This document shows, piece by piece, positions 46,602 through 60,077 of a stretch of DNA of 64,000 nucleotides (its first letter is position 1; the number at the start of each line of letters is the position of its first letter). This stretch comes from Callipepla californica brunnescens (lineage: Eukaryota > Chordata > Aves > Galliformes > Odontophoridae): contig JALIRH010000004.1 of assembly GCA_023055505.1 (NCBI GenBank), positions 36,213,502 to 36,277,501 of the forward strand. The letters run 5' to 3'. The position numbers and the translations under genes are program-made. Below the pieces are notes generated by a model. That model ran no database searches and was not told the origin of the DNA. It saw only the letters and a program-made list of their open reading frames with translations.

Positions 46602-49600
46602 GCAGGGAACATTGTATAAAGCAAATGTAGGTCTTAATCTTAACATACAAACTTACAAGCTGCCTACAGGGTAAACATTCTTTAATTTATACAAACCGTA
46701 AGCATTGTTTTCACGAAACAATTTCTACAAAAGAATTCATTCCTCATTGGCATCTGTACTTTGCTATCAGCAAAATGGAAAGTCAGTTCATGAAAGCATT
46801 TAGGATATGCATCCATCAGAACTTTTCAATCCTAACTTTCAAAAGGATATATAAATCAATACCAGTAGGTCTGTTGACAAAACTGTGATTTTTTTCCTAG
46901 TGCCATTGCTTATGGTAGGTCAACAAGCTCATGTTCCTTGCCTAACAGCATTCTCAATTGACAATATAAGTAGATTGCTATGTAGGAAATAAAACTCAGT
47001 AAAAATAAAACTTAGATAATTCTCTAGAAAACTGTGTGATTCACCAAGTTAGGCTGTGCATTATACTTTCACAAATCTAACTTTAAATTAGTAGTATATG
47101 CTTATGACAGTTGCAAAAACATCGTGTAAGATCTATTATTCACCATCTCCAATAATTTCACCTATTATGGTAGATGTTCTAGAGATCTCAGAATTAAGAA
47201 TTAACTGCATGTTCAGAAATGAGACTTCGGACCTCGCATGACAATCTTCGTGCTATGACTACTACTGTGAACAGTTCATCTCAATATTTCACCTCATTAA
47301 CATCTAGTTTCCCAACTTTAAAAAGGTAGAATGTCTACTATTAAATCTAACATTTGTAAGTGACAGCTGTGAGTCAAGCCTCATAGTACAACACACCACT
47401 CCGTCACTGGCTCTCTGGACATGCAAGTGTTCTACTTTTATTCGCAAAGACAGGTATAAAATCTGTGCAAGAACACAATTAATAAAAATCCTAACAATAA
47501 AATAGTATGACACATTTTAAAAATGTTATGATTCTTTTTAGTATTAAAATTTAAAAAGAAATACCATCTTGTCTTGGCACAGGTTAACAGCCACAGTATG
47601 CTAGTGCTTTATATTTTCTGTGATATTCCTCTAATTGTTTCTCTTTTGTTTCTCCAATAAGGAGGACATCATTCCACCTTTTCTCCTGTCCTGATTTAGT
47701 TGGAATATGTAAACCTTGTACAATCAGAAAATTTATGTCAGAATGACTATTGAGTACTGGTGGAGCCACGGAACACATTTTGGGGTCCATTTTTCTGCCC
47801 TCCTTTTTGATTCCATCACTCTTGTTTCCTCAAGTATAAGGATTTAATTCAGTCCGTCTCAGCTGACGAGAAATGCTCTCTTTCCTCATCTAACAATGGA
47901 ACAGTTTCATCTTGTTAAATTCTTTCAACCAGCAGCTCACAGGCTAGACCCTGTCAAAGTGCATTTAATTCTCTTACAGCTGCAAAAACTTCATGTGTGC
48001 AGTGGACAACCGCTCCCCATGCTGAAACAATATTTCCTACTGCAAAGAATAGTCCGTTTTTTTGCTATTTCAAGGGGGCTGTGATGAGATACCATTTACC
48101 AGGCACAGTGGTACTTCAAGTTGATTTAGGCCTTTCTCGTGTCCCTGTACTTTATAATGCTGGTATAACACCCTGAACAGAGAAAGTATTAGTGCTTGCA
48201 AGTCGATAATTTTTATAGTCTCTTGATGCTATCTTGCATTTTGTAGTCCTTGAAACTTGTAGGTGGTGAAAAAAGGGAGGCTAAGAGATGGACTAGGTGT
48301 TCCTAAAGCCTCTGAATTTATGTCTACAATGAACGGCTAAAAGGAAGCTTAAGTTTGCTTTATGATATGTGACGAGCGAGTGTGGCTTAACAAGTCGCGT
48401 AAACAAGTTAAGTCAATCATTCTGATTGTCTCCTCTTGCCCCTTTTTCTTGTTAGAAATCTTATTCGTATTTTCAAGTGAGGGTTCAAGTCTCACTGAAC
48501 ACAGAACATGGAATTGCAACATTCACCAATTCAGTTTATTCAATACCAAGTATTCCATTGTAGAATGAAAAGGAATATGAAGGCAGCATTTCACTGTGAG
48601 CACAAAAAAAATGTTTCCAGGCAAGTCAAGATAAAAACAAGGGCTATTGAAAGGGATATGTCTTGCTAGAGGTATTTCAAAGAGAAAGAAAACCAGCCTG
48701 TCAGAGCAAAAGATCACACTGTGAAATGATGGTTTCACACATAATTAAAGGTTAACATCAAGGAGTGTGCATTTAGTAACTTTTTTATACCAATCACATG
48801 TAAAGGAATAAAAAAAAAAAAAAAAGAGGATTTGTCATTGAAAGAGATGACCCTCAGAATCAAATACTAAAAATACACACTTATGAAGAGTAAGTTTTAA
48901 TTTATCTGAGAGATACAGAACCTGGGTCTAATATGACTGAGCAAATTCAGTATCTGTCATGATGTGACGATTTTTTTCAGATGTTCATCTGTTACTGCTC
49001 AGTTAATCTCTCTTGAAAAGCTATCCACTTCAAACAACATTTAATTCTTGTTCTACCTTTAGGATTTTCTTGAGTACAAAAATTTAAGACTGTTTTCCAA
49101 AGTAGCACCTTCTAACATCACTGAAATCTCAGGCAAGCATTTACGGGGAAGCTTTTTTTATATATATACATATCAGGTTCTGCTATTTAAGAAACTTTAC
49201 TGTTTCCTCTTCAAGCAGAGATTGGTGATAGAAAATGCTACATTCTCATATGTAGATTTCTAAAATCTTAAATGGTAAAACTGGTGAAACAAAAAGCAAA
49301 CAAAAAAAGAAAACAACCACAGACAACTTTCTGTCAGCTACTGTTGACACATTTAGGGGTCAATACCACATAATCATACAGTCTTGATTCATCTACCAAG
49401 TTAGCGCTTAGCATCTTTTGGACACTGGAGAGAGGATTCACAATTGCACATAAATTACCCCTTCCTTTAAGAAAGTATAGTTGAACAAAAAGAATTCAAA
49501 CTTAATTTCTTTCATCTGGAAGTAAAGAATCCTTTTCTTATTTTCAAAGCAATTGAGGAAACATCTATCTTACATGTCCTCTGAAAAGCCCAATCTAAAT

Positions 49601-50054
49601 TCAAATTATGTTATCTACAGCTAAATTATGACATGCAATTCAGGAGAGGAGCTCAGTACAATAGCTTTTCAGCTTCACCAATCATCTCAACTAGGTTCAC
49701 AAATCACAACATATCAGACACTCCCCACAACTACATCCTTAGAAGAATACAAAAGTATCCATTGTAGTTTTTCCTTTGTTTCCTTAGTAAACATCTAAAT
49801 AGAATTAACTGTCACAGATTAGCATCTCCCTGTTTCTGTCAGTCAGGTGCATCAATCACATTTTCCTATGATATCTACAATAAACCAAATAAACCATCCT
49901 TATTTTCTACAGTAAGCTATTCACCAAAAATCAGTTGAAGTATAGAGATGCTGAAAGAGTAATCAAAACAACATTCTTGAGGTGAATTATCATTTTCAAT
50001 TCTCCAGTAAAAAGAAAACTTTAATAGTTGTCAACACTGCCCATGGAAGAGAGG
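46602..50054. other. AT-rich sequence, no gene recognised
   Basis: No transposon recognised. The minus frame 47,584-47,790 (68 codons) is charged and protein-like at its C-terminus but matches no family I know. A minus-strand segment 48,100-48,172 has a very good acceptor (CTTTCTCTGTTCAG|G), a fair donor (CCTG|GTAAAT) and one open frame. It is recorded only as a possible exon. An A-run lies at 48,811-48,825. Confidence 0.45.
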
Positions 50055-50127
50055 TAGAGGCTGGAACTAAATCATCTTTAAGGTTCCCTTTAACTTAAGT
50101 CCTCCTATAATTCTATGATTTCCATGA
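50055..50127 (+). mobile_element. CR1 LINE 3' tail fragment
   Basis: GGTAGAGGCTGGAACTAAAT followed by CATCTTTAAGGTTCCCTTTA and ATAATTCTATGATTTC matches the last ~70 bases of CR1 in plus orientation, including the terminal ATTCTATGATT octamer. Confidence 0.85.
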
Positions 50128-50563
50128 TAAAGATAACATTTTCCTCTTGAGGAAAGTGAACCACCCATGAACCTCAAAGAGTATTAGAAAATTTAACTGT
50201 TTTAAAAGGGATTATATTATTTTAAGGTCTAAAACAGTCCGCTACCAGTTTGCTTAAAACAAGCCATTAGTAAGAACCCCTAGAAATCCTAAAATGAAAA
50301 CAATGCAAGTAAAGAGAAAATTAAGCAGGTTGATTAGTCTACTTACAAAGAGAAATCGTACAGCAAAACTGAAATGGGAACAGAAAAGCATTCAAAATTG
50401 ATAGAATACCTCCACACATGGCATCTAATTAGCTCATTAAACTCACTGACACAAGTTATCATGAAGACCAGAAAGCTGAAGTCTCAAAGTAAACAGGGCA
50501 CAAAAAAAATTCACTGCAGAAATAATCATTAAACATAAAGGGTACCCCATCACTTTTGTCACG
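50128..50563. other. AT-rich spacer
   Basis: Nothing firmly recognised. A 22-bp minus-strand segment (50,347-50,368) is bounded by a strong acceptor and donor but is too short to interpret. Confidence 0.45.
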
Positions 50564-50711
50564 GTGTTATTCGTTACAGGGACACAAAGGGAAAAAGGAA
50601 AAGGAGACAGCGAGGGGAAGAAAAAGAAAAAAAAAAGCCCCGTACCCTCTGCCCAAGCAGAGCTGTGCGCTCAGGGGAAGGATACAAAGATAACAGAAGG
50701 GTCTACAAAAA

Positions 50712-50749
<38 letters not shown>
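50564..50749 (+). repeat. A-rich segment ending in a 37-nt poly(A) tract
   Basis: 50,713-50,749 is an uninterrupted A37 run. The 130 bases before it are purine-rich with a GC-richer core (50,638-50,690, CCCCGTACC..GCAGAGCTGTGCGCTC) and several CpGs, unlike the flanks. The shape resembles a short retrocopy with an A tail, but no source transcript or target duplication was recognised. Confidence 0.5.
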
Positions 50750-50750
<1 letters not shown>

Positions 50751-51284
50751 AGCATTTGAGGAGGAATGGAAACTTTCCTAAATCTAACAAAATCAAACAA
50801 CTGGGAGAGACAAAGTTTCCAAACCAAATCTGAGAGCTTACATTAGTAAAGCTGCAGGGGAAGCAGCTACAATACCCTACAAGATGTTCTCACGTGGAAT
50901 ACCAGCATGTCTGTGCTTAATGGATAGGACGCAATCATTGGTCTTTTACTCAGAGTGTTATTCAAAACTAAGAATCAACAACCTCTTGCTCCAAATATTT
51001 GTGAATTATTAGGGGCTCAGATACTCTCAAAGAGGTGAATTTGTTCTCCAGCTCTGAACTGTGCTAAAGAAACAATTTTTGAAGAAATTAGAGAGGAGAC
51101 AATTATCTGGACCAAAAATACCTAATTAGGAAAAAAAATAAAAATAAAAAAACAGATTTTATGTAAAAAATATTAGTATTAAATACTAGTTTATTAATAC
51201 AAAGAAGGGAAGGAAAAGGAAGAAAGGAAGAAAAAGTAGCCTTAATCCCAAATTTGTAGCCTGTTATCCTGTTGCATGGCCTGC
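50750..51284. other. AT-rich spacer with A-rich runs
   Basis: No gene or transposon recognised. Confidence 0.5.
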
Positions 51285-51560
51285 TATAAACGCTTCCTCT
51301 TGTTCTACCTCATCTGATTCCTTTCTGCCCTGCTCTCCAGCCTGTCCAGGTCTCGCTGAATGGCAGCACAGTCTTCCAGCCACTCCTCCCAGCTTCATAT
51401 CATCAGCAAACTCACTAAGGGTGGACTCCATCCCCTCGTCAGCATTATTGATGAAGATGCTGAACAGGAACAGACCCAGCACCAACCCCTGAGGAACACC
51501 GCTAACTACAGGTTTCCAAGTGGACTCTGCACTGTCAGTCAAAACCCTCTCAGTTCTGCG
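51285..51560 (-). mobile_element. CR1 LINE ORF2 reverse-transcriptase fragment
   Basis: Minus strand 51,542-51,360 reads SGVPQG-VLG, LF-IFIN, then DEGMESTLSEFADDMKLGG. This is the CR1 reverse-transcriptase palm, including the FADD catalytic box (A-D-D) and the upstream QG-VLGP-type motif. It continues as HSARPGQAGEQ in a shifted frame (normally AIQRDLDRLE). Both ends are truncated and there is no 3' tail, so this is an internal fragment. A 92-codon frame survives, but the element is dead. Confidence 0.95.
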
Positions 51561-54500
51561 GAAAACCCTCTGAGCTCTGTATGGTGGCAGCAGTGGGATA
51601 TAGAGGGCTTGTACTCTTAAACAAGAAATAAGGTTCTCTATTTTCTTGCAAACAGCAGAATCATGTAAGATCAGCTTGGTTTCTTAACCAAACAGTGGGA
51701 TTACTGAGTTTAGTGTCCCCTGCAATGAAAGAGGAGAAAACTTTTCAGCTGCAGTTTGACTCAAGCCATTCAAGGCCATGTACTAAATATTTAGACCATT
51801 TGATATTGAGAGGGAAATCACAGATGCTGATCCCGTGACACTGCCTACATTTTAAGTAATAGGAATAAATCTAAATTATTTCAATTAATTACAATAAATT
51901 GGATTAAACAAGAATAATCATAGCTGTCCTGAGACATGGACTAAAACTCGAGGTCTAGCAGACACTCCACTTAAATTCAGTTGAAGATATTTGTAAAGAT
52001 GGAAAGCAAACACTTTTCCTATGGATTGAGAAAGTGTCATTTGGCAACTATTTCTCTAGTACTCAAAGAAAGGTGTTAATTTAAAATGCACTTATTAATA
52101 ACTGAATAGATAATAGGACAACAAACCAGGAAATCCAAGAAGAGATTCAGATTTTCTATTCCCCAACACAAGCAGTCTTTTTTCTGTTAGAAAATATATT
52201 TCTAGACTCGTTTTGTTTCATCAGAAATGCATAGAGCTTCAGGCTGAGTACCCAGTGGGGTTATAATGACTATAAGACTAATTTAGAACATGAATTGCAG
52301 CTTTGATACAAAATTAGCTAAGAGCATATTCTCACAAATACTACCACAACTGAAGAGCTACTGGCTTCAACTGCCCTCTAATTGTCACCTACTAGCCTTC
52401 CAAGAAAACAAATGGCAAATCCTGGGAGCTTGGGAGAGTGCCTCAGGTAAAGCCTAAGGAAAACATACACAGCGTATTTGCTAGGAAACCGGGGAAATCT
52501 TGCTTATGGAGGAAACAAATTATTTAATTTCTGAATGAATGTTCATCAACTCTGACGCAGTTGAAAATCAGAATAGAGAAAACTATCCTTTTCAGTAACT
52601 CTGCTGTCAATTCTTGTTGCACTCAAAATCACACGATTCTCATGCCATACAGCCTTCATTTACTTTGAGCATCCAGTCAAAGTACAAGATGCACACACTA
52701 CTTGTGAAAAACAACAAGGTACATCTAGTTGAGTAATCAGAGAAACAAAGAAATAAGAACTGTCAGCAGCTATAGCACACCCACAAAGTTGCAAAATCCA
52801 TTGTCAATCTATCATAAAACTGTATTTTCAGTAATTAAGTTATATCATTATTTTGATGAAAAAAATTGCAAGTACAAAAGTTGTTCTTTGCCCCAGTGTT
52901 TATCTGCTGACAGATAAATAAAAGTGTAGATAAATCCTGCCCAGAGCAAATACACTGCACACACCAAAACAAAAAAAAGAAAAAAACAACAGGGTTAATA
53001 GTAAAAACACTGACCCATTCTTAGCTACTGCACTGTGAATCACACTGCCATCATCATTCCAATGTTTTTTGCAGATATTTGACAGCATACTACTCAGCAA
53101 CAGCTGTTTTATTATTGCCTTTAATGGCTATAAGGCAAAAAATATTGCATAATACAGAGGAAACATACTGATAACTAGGTCTCTATGTGAGTATGTCAAT
53201 TTTATAGCACCGTTTGGCTTCTGAGGAATTTCTTGACTAACAGGTGCATCATTATACACACGAGCAATTTGCTGTCTAACTCATACAATAATACAATGCA
53301 TGTCACAATGCTATAACTGACACAAAAAATGAACTCTCTAAAGCACTATAGACTGTCATTTTGCTTGTACAAGTACTGTTTGAATTGACATAGTCTTTGG
53401 GGTTATAAATATTTTTGTATGTTATTGTAAAGGTCTGTCAGCTGGTTTTCCCTGGTGAATTGCATAGGAGAAAGAAAGAACTGTCACTCCTCTTTTAAGA
53501 AGAGAAAAAAAACAATGCCTGACAGAGATATAACCAATTTGGCTTCTGTTCTAATTTATGTCATATTATCACATGCCTCATCAGGAAGCATCAGAGAACC
53601 TCAATTTTACTAATATACTTAAAGTCCATGCTTTTACATTTCCACAACTTGCTCTTATGGATAACAAGCTAGTTATACGGCTGACTGAGAAAAATAATCA
53701 TATCTGCAAAGAAGCACTGCCTCCTCCCCCTGAAAGAAGCCCAGTTTCTCTGACTGAAGACAAATAAAAACCTGCTACAATCTTTAGAAAAAAAAACTGC
53801 ACTCAAACATTCTTAGATCAATGAAAAAAAAAATGTAAATGATTATACTGGATATTTTAAGCCCTTCATTCTAGTTAATTGTCTGTAAAAATTTGTTTAC
53901 TTTATTTGATTAAGAATTACGCTGCCTAACAGCAAAATGAGTATGTTCAAAATCTTTAAGAATCTGCAGCAGGTTTTTGTTTTTACATGGGAAAGGTTAC
54001 ATAAAAGAATAAACGCTTCTGTGTGACAGATCTCAGTACTAACACATTCCAAGAAAGATTAAATTACTCAGCTTGAGAGGGAAGCCTTACAGGAATAAAA
54101 CAGCTCCTTAGAAAATTAAAAGAAGTCCTGACATCTTTCTGCTGAGCAACACACATGCCTCGTTTAGACTATTCGGTGTATGGCTTAAGCCATAAACATC
54201 CCTCACCCTTGTTATCATACAGGTTGCAGTACTAGCTGTCTGAGAACACCTGCATACCAGAGAGAACATATGTGGATAATCTAATCAATTAAAAGGGCAA
54301 GGTCATCTCACCAACTCATTGTGGCACATGATTATGACAGCCGTTATGAATATGTTCTGCAGCCTGGTACTCACAGACAGCTGTATAATTCTTTTACATT
54401 TACTGATCTAGTGCTTCTCACTCTGATTAATTATAAAGGGACACATCTGCTTTTCCCGCCAGAGAATATGACAAAAGTGAGCAACAGTGTTAGAGCAGGC

Positions 54501-56740
54501 ATCTGCACTGCTGTTAGCCTCGTTTACAAATAAATATGTAGTTTATTTTATGAGACAGTAGGTATAAAGTCTAACTGAAAAGCATAGAAATTTATAACCT
54601 TCACACTAAAAAAACTTATATTGCTAATTATAATTCAAACCAAAATGTAAAGAAGCCAAAACTAGAACAAAACATTCCTTTATGCGCTTTAAGATACACT
54701 TTTCAGATGACTTGGCAGCCTAATACTTTTTCGTTTTTAGAAACCCCTTAATTAATAATCCAGTAAGTATTGCTGAGTCCATTTCACAGATTTGCAACAC
54801 GTCATGACTGAGTGCTATGACCAAAAATAGCACTCATGTTCTGAGTCCCAAGCCTGGATACTTTCTGTAACCACATTCATATTCATTAAAACAATGACTA
54901 GTTTAATATATTAAGGAATATATATAGACCAGATTAAAAAAAAAACAGTAAAAAAAAAAAAAAAGACAAGGAGAGGATTTTATGCCATATGAGGATGTAC
55001 TTAAAAACCAAGAGTAAAGCAATGATAATAATGTGATTTGTAGAGGATTACTAGAAACCTGACAACTATTTGCAAGTACCAGTGATTTCTAAGAAAAAAA
55101 CTACTTTGTCCTCTAGCAACACAGAAGCAAGGAACTTGTTTTCCCAAATTTTTTCTAATCCAAACAAAAGACAGGAACCTACAAATGAACACAGGCAAAT
55201 GGGACTAAAAAGGCACGATAAGGAAATAAACATCAGTGGCTATGCTTTTATACATTTAAATAGCTGGATTTGAGGAAAACTCTGAAATTCACATTATTAT
55301 CAAATGTATGTTTCTTTATATTAACTCAATCTTTTCCTGCAAATAGACTGTATATGCACTGATTTTGTGACATATTTGTGACACTGTCAGAGAGGAACCA
55401 GGACAGTCGTATTATATTGAAGCCATTATCAAACCTTTCTGTTTGGCAGCTGAAATAAAGAAGGTTATAATTAGGGTCTGCCTTTTGTCCAAAATGCAAA
55501 TTTTTTATCTAGTGTGCAGTAAGTCAGTCTCACTCATAGAGAAAATATTGATTTATTGCAAAGCTTTGAAAATGTGGGTGCTATGTGATCTCCCACAAAG
55601 CTGTTATTCTTCAGGATTTTTGCAGCATCTTATACATTCTTTGTAATCACTCGACCTCTACTCTGATACAACCTCCAGCCTACAATCAGTCAGTAAAGAC
55701 AGCATTTATTTCTCCTCCTACATGTTAGGTAGACATGCTAATTAACTATGTGTTTCCTCAAGATGCTCCTATCTTCAAAGACAAGTTCAGTCATTACAAC
55801 GTGATTAAGAGTTTGACTCCTTATTCATTTTAACATCAATTACTTTTCAAGAATGGTCATCTTGACTAAGATAAAAAGTACACATTTGTTTTTTTCTAAG
55901 GATTATGTCAAAGAATATAGATTTGTACAAAGTTAGTTCTTACTAAAAACTTGCCTACAAAGGCCAAACACGTGCAACAATGACAAAGGTGACAATGACA
56001 AACGCTCTTAATCACTGAAGTGTACATGTAGCAGCTGTGACTAGTGGTGCCAAATAAAAGGTGTATATTGGTAGAAAGCAAAGAAAATGATGATTACTCC
56101 TACAAAAGATATCAACTGCGACAAAATGCTTGCTACTTTCTCCTCAATGGACGTAGGATTTATGTTATGTGGGGTTTTAACATAAAAGGGGAGATCCTGT
56201 TAATCTATAATAGAGAATGTACTCTAATGATAATTCTGAAATGCCTGTACCAGCTTTTCTTTTGTCTAATAGCGGACTTTTTTACTGAAAGGGTGAGTAG
56301 AAAAATTAAAGTATAAAAATCTCTGGTTTTAAGGTTTAGGTAAGTATGCAAGACTAACAGATTTATATAATATTCATGCCTCCTAGGAGACCATTACCTT
56401 GGAATCATTACCCTTATTTATTCTCCGGTCTCATGGATCCTGTAAACTTTTAATGAAATAATACATAAAAGTGGGTTTCATTCAGCTTCAAATGCTCATT
56501 AATTGTTTGCTAATATAGCACATTTTTTTTTCTATTTACTCTCCTGGCATTATTATAATGAAGAGCAATTGCTTTATAAAGAAAGTTGTGCAAATACTGT
56601 AAATCATGACTTCTTTTCCATTCTGCTAATTTACCCTGCAGTGAACTTTTTTTTGTTAATTAACTTTCTACTGTTTATCATTCCAATTAAATAGAGTAGG
56701 GCAATTACTTACTGTTACATGAACAGTTGTAAAAGCTTAA

Positions 56741-56784
56741 AAAACAACACACACACACAAAAAAAAAAAAACAAAAAAACACAC
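56741..56784. repeat. (CA)n / A-rich simple repeat
   Basis: Short (AC)n followed by A13, C, A7 and ACAC. Confidence 0.9.
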
Positions 56785-58126
56785 CTGATAACATGATGAA
56801 AAAGAAAAAAGAATACAAATCCCAAACCAAAAATGTCTTTGAAAGACAAAAAATAGATTAGGTAAGCTATTGTCACTGTAGCAGTAAATTAAAACAAACA
56901 AGCAAAACAGGTAAACACACCTGTTTTGTGTTTAGATCAGTGAGAAAAAAGTGAATAAATTTTACAATGCAAGTGCATAGAATTTGCTCACATATATTTG
57001 CTTATTATCTCAATATTTATAAGTATAATCAGAAAATAATATGATATTTGCTGGCAATTTATTGATGCCATTGTCTCATTGATATCTAGACTGAGCTCTG
57101 CTCAGCCATTAAGCTCATTTTGTCTGTTATTCCACTTGTACTCAGCCAGCCTCGTCTAACATTACAATTTCTTACGAACAATCCACAGGACAGTAGATTT
57201 TTTTTCAATAAATCCTGCAAAAAATAGGCACACATCTAAATTCAAGGATTTAACAAGAATGAAACACGCATTTAAAATGGAGCATGAATCTACATGTTGT
57301 CATAAGCCTCTACAACATTCTAGACCCTTAGGCCTTAGACATTTTGACAAAACATTATGAAAGAAGTCCGACTCATTAACTCGTAATTCCAAAGAACACA
57401 GCTTTACCATGCTATCAAGCCAGTAACTAATCTATTTTAAATTCTGCAAGAAACTCAATTTCATCTCCAGAAATAGACCAATACTACAAATGGATGAATA
57501 AGATCTATTTTTGCTCTAGCTATTTTCACTCAGAAGAGGGAAAATATAGCATTTTGGAGGTGAATTTCTGAAGAAATCTCATCACAGAAAAATTTGTTAT
57601 AATACTGCTTATGAATAAAACAAATGTCCACTATTATCAAATTTATTACACACTTGACACACTAGCACTAGAGACATACACACAACATAGGTACTTAAAA
57701 TGCTGTCCTGGATTAGTTCAAAGAGATTTTCATCTTTTAGAGTAGGAAAGGACAGCATCTTAATAAAAACCAATTTTCACTACAGAACTCTATCAAAATG
57801 GAAAAGCATAGCATGTTCGTAAGAAAGCTCAGTTTAATCAATTTCAGTTTCACCCAACAATGAAAATATTTTCAATCAAAAGAAGTTCGGATATTTTCAC
57901 ACAAAAATATTTACTCAGAAAATGTAGCTTCAGTAACAATTAGCATGTTTCCTTATTAATTCATGTTTAGTAAATATCACAATACTTTTTTCTATCAAGA
58001 AGCATTATCCAAATTCTTGATGAATAGATGGAGTTGTACAATATGATCTTCAGGAGAAATAACTGAAACTTCAGCTCACAGATTTCTTCATCTGAAAAGC
58101 ACAGAACAATTCAGAAGTGCTATCAG

Positions 58127-58155
58127 TGTAGACGTTACAGGAGGGAACGTCTACA
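58127..58155. other. Perfect 10-bp inverted repeat with 9-nt loop
   Basis: TGTAGACGTT (58,127-58,136) and AACGTCTACA (58,146-58,155) are exact reverse complements separated by ACAGGAGGG. The arms contain CpG within an ACGT core. No associated gene or terminator context is visible. Confidence 0.9.
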
Positions 58156-59523
58156 TCTTGGAAGAAACTAAAGCCTTTGAATAATGGAGTTTATTTGCAG
58201 AAGAGGTATGTGTATCAAATTGTTGAATTCAGTAAGATGAATGTGAGGGAAACTGAGAAGAAAATATTTGAAACCAATAGCAATATGTTTCTAATTCTGT
58301 ATCTAGTCACAGGAAAAAAAAACAAAACAGTAAAGTGAGGGTTCGAGGGAATGAGGGAGGGAAATCCCTTGGGTGCAGGCAAAGTTTCATATGTAGATTT
58401 GACTTCTTTACTATGAATACTGATAGAAATATTGCAATACTGAATCGTGCATGAATAACAATAAAATAATGATTCTACAAAATGAATGTGCTCAATGAAT
58501 ATTAGAGTTTTATTTGGTTCTGTTAATTTTGTACAGTGCCTGCACTCTAACATATTTGAAGGATGAAACAACACATCAGTAGTACTTTACTAAATACTCT
58601 TTATCCCACCAGAGACTGATTCAACGTCCCAGTAAGTCAAGCAGGCATTCATTAATTTTCAACATCTGTCTGATTAAAGAATTTCACTTAGTATCTGATG
58701 GGGTGCAATGCTGGCCATTTACTTCCCTCACAACCAGCTTGGCCTGAAATGTCTGAGCAAAGTGCCTCTCTCCCCTCAAGGCAAAACAAACAACTCTTGC
58801 AGCATGGTGGGATTTCTTACTACCAGTGACAACATTAAGAAAAAACATACTGAAAGTGGCTAAACTAAAACCCTTCTTTTCTTTCTAGTCCAAACTTCTT
58901 AGATCAATCTTTCACTAAAATAGGGATCTCAATTCAAGAAAAACCAGTAAACATATTTTAATCAAATAAGAATGTGTTATCAGGAATAAAAAAAGTATCA
59001 CGATCAACACTTTTCTGCTCCATTATTACAAGAGATCAGTACAGAGTTCCTTTATTAGATCAAAGTTATTTACAATCCTTTACATCATTCTATGCAAATA
59101 ATGAAAGATGGGAAATATTTTTTAAAACCAAATATTCCATTTAAGTTGACACATTTTAAGTTCTTCTGAGATCCTAAAACCAAGTTGCTTGAAATTGCTC
59201 AAAATAAGACTCTCTGCCGCTCGGAATATTTAGTATGTTAAGGAAATTATTTTCAAAGCATGAAGGCCTGTTTGATGAGGGGAGACTCCTAAACCTAGAA
59301 GCCTTGTCCAAAAATAAGAAGATGAGTCAATTAAAAAATTAGTGCTGACTCAATTAGGTAAAACTCTGAATGTACATATATACATGACCTAAAAAGCCCT
59401 GAGATATATTGCGTAACAAGGCAAAAGAACTAAGAGAAGTTTCATCATTTATCCCTGCTATCTTATAAGAACGTTCCCTGAAAGTAGAATCAGCTAAATA
59501 AAGAAACTGAGAGACATTTATCC

Positions 59524-59590
59524 CTGATCTACTAGATCTACTAGTAGATTAGATCTACTAATCTAATCTAATAGATTGAATAATCTATAA
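59524..59590. repeat. Palindromic TCTAAT/TAGATC-rich simple sequence
   Basis: A patch built from CTAATCTA/TAGATCTA words. It includes a perfect 14-bp palindrome ATCTACTAGTAGAT at 59,536-59,549. Confidence 0.8.
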
Positions 59591-60025
59591 ATTCACATTG
59601 TACCAGAAGAACACTATTTGTTTCTTTATTCTTAAGAAGAACCCCATGCAAACATCTAAATGAGACAAGACAATCTTTAAACAGCTTTCATGAGCTTCAG
59701 GGAATGTTCCAATGACTGTTTGCTTCACCAGCAGAAATTATATCAAAAGGATATTTAATAGTCATTTCTACCTTTTCACAATGGAGTCGCATTCATCACA
59801 AAAAGGACACTAACTCTACCAGCAGTACTATATCTGATTATAAAATGGGATCTCTTTTAAGAATAATTTTCTGTCACTTACTTACAGATTACAACATCAG
59901 TTTTAAAATAAATTCATCCTTACCGCAAACTTCATAGAAATTTACTAAATCAAAACTCTTTTTCATAAAACAATGAGAAGCCAATTACTTTGTACTCTTG
60001 GTACGCTTTTTTGGACCATACTCAT

Positions 60026-60077
60026 TATACATATATACATATATATATACACACACGTATATATATATACACACATT
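60026..60077. repeat. (TA)n/(CA)n compound microsatellite
   Basis: Alternating ATATAC, ACACAC and GTATATATAT runs. Confidence 0.93.

Noticed and set aside
50567..50833. Overlapping plus and minus frames of 86-89 codons
   Set aside because: Both are lysine or phenylalanine runs generated by A-rich tracts.
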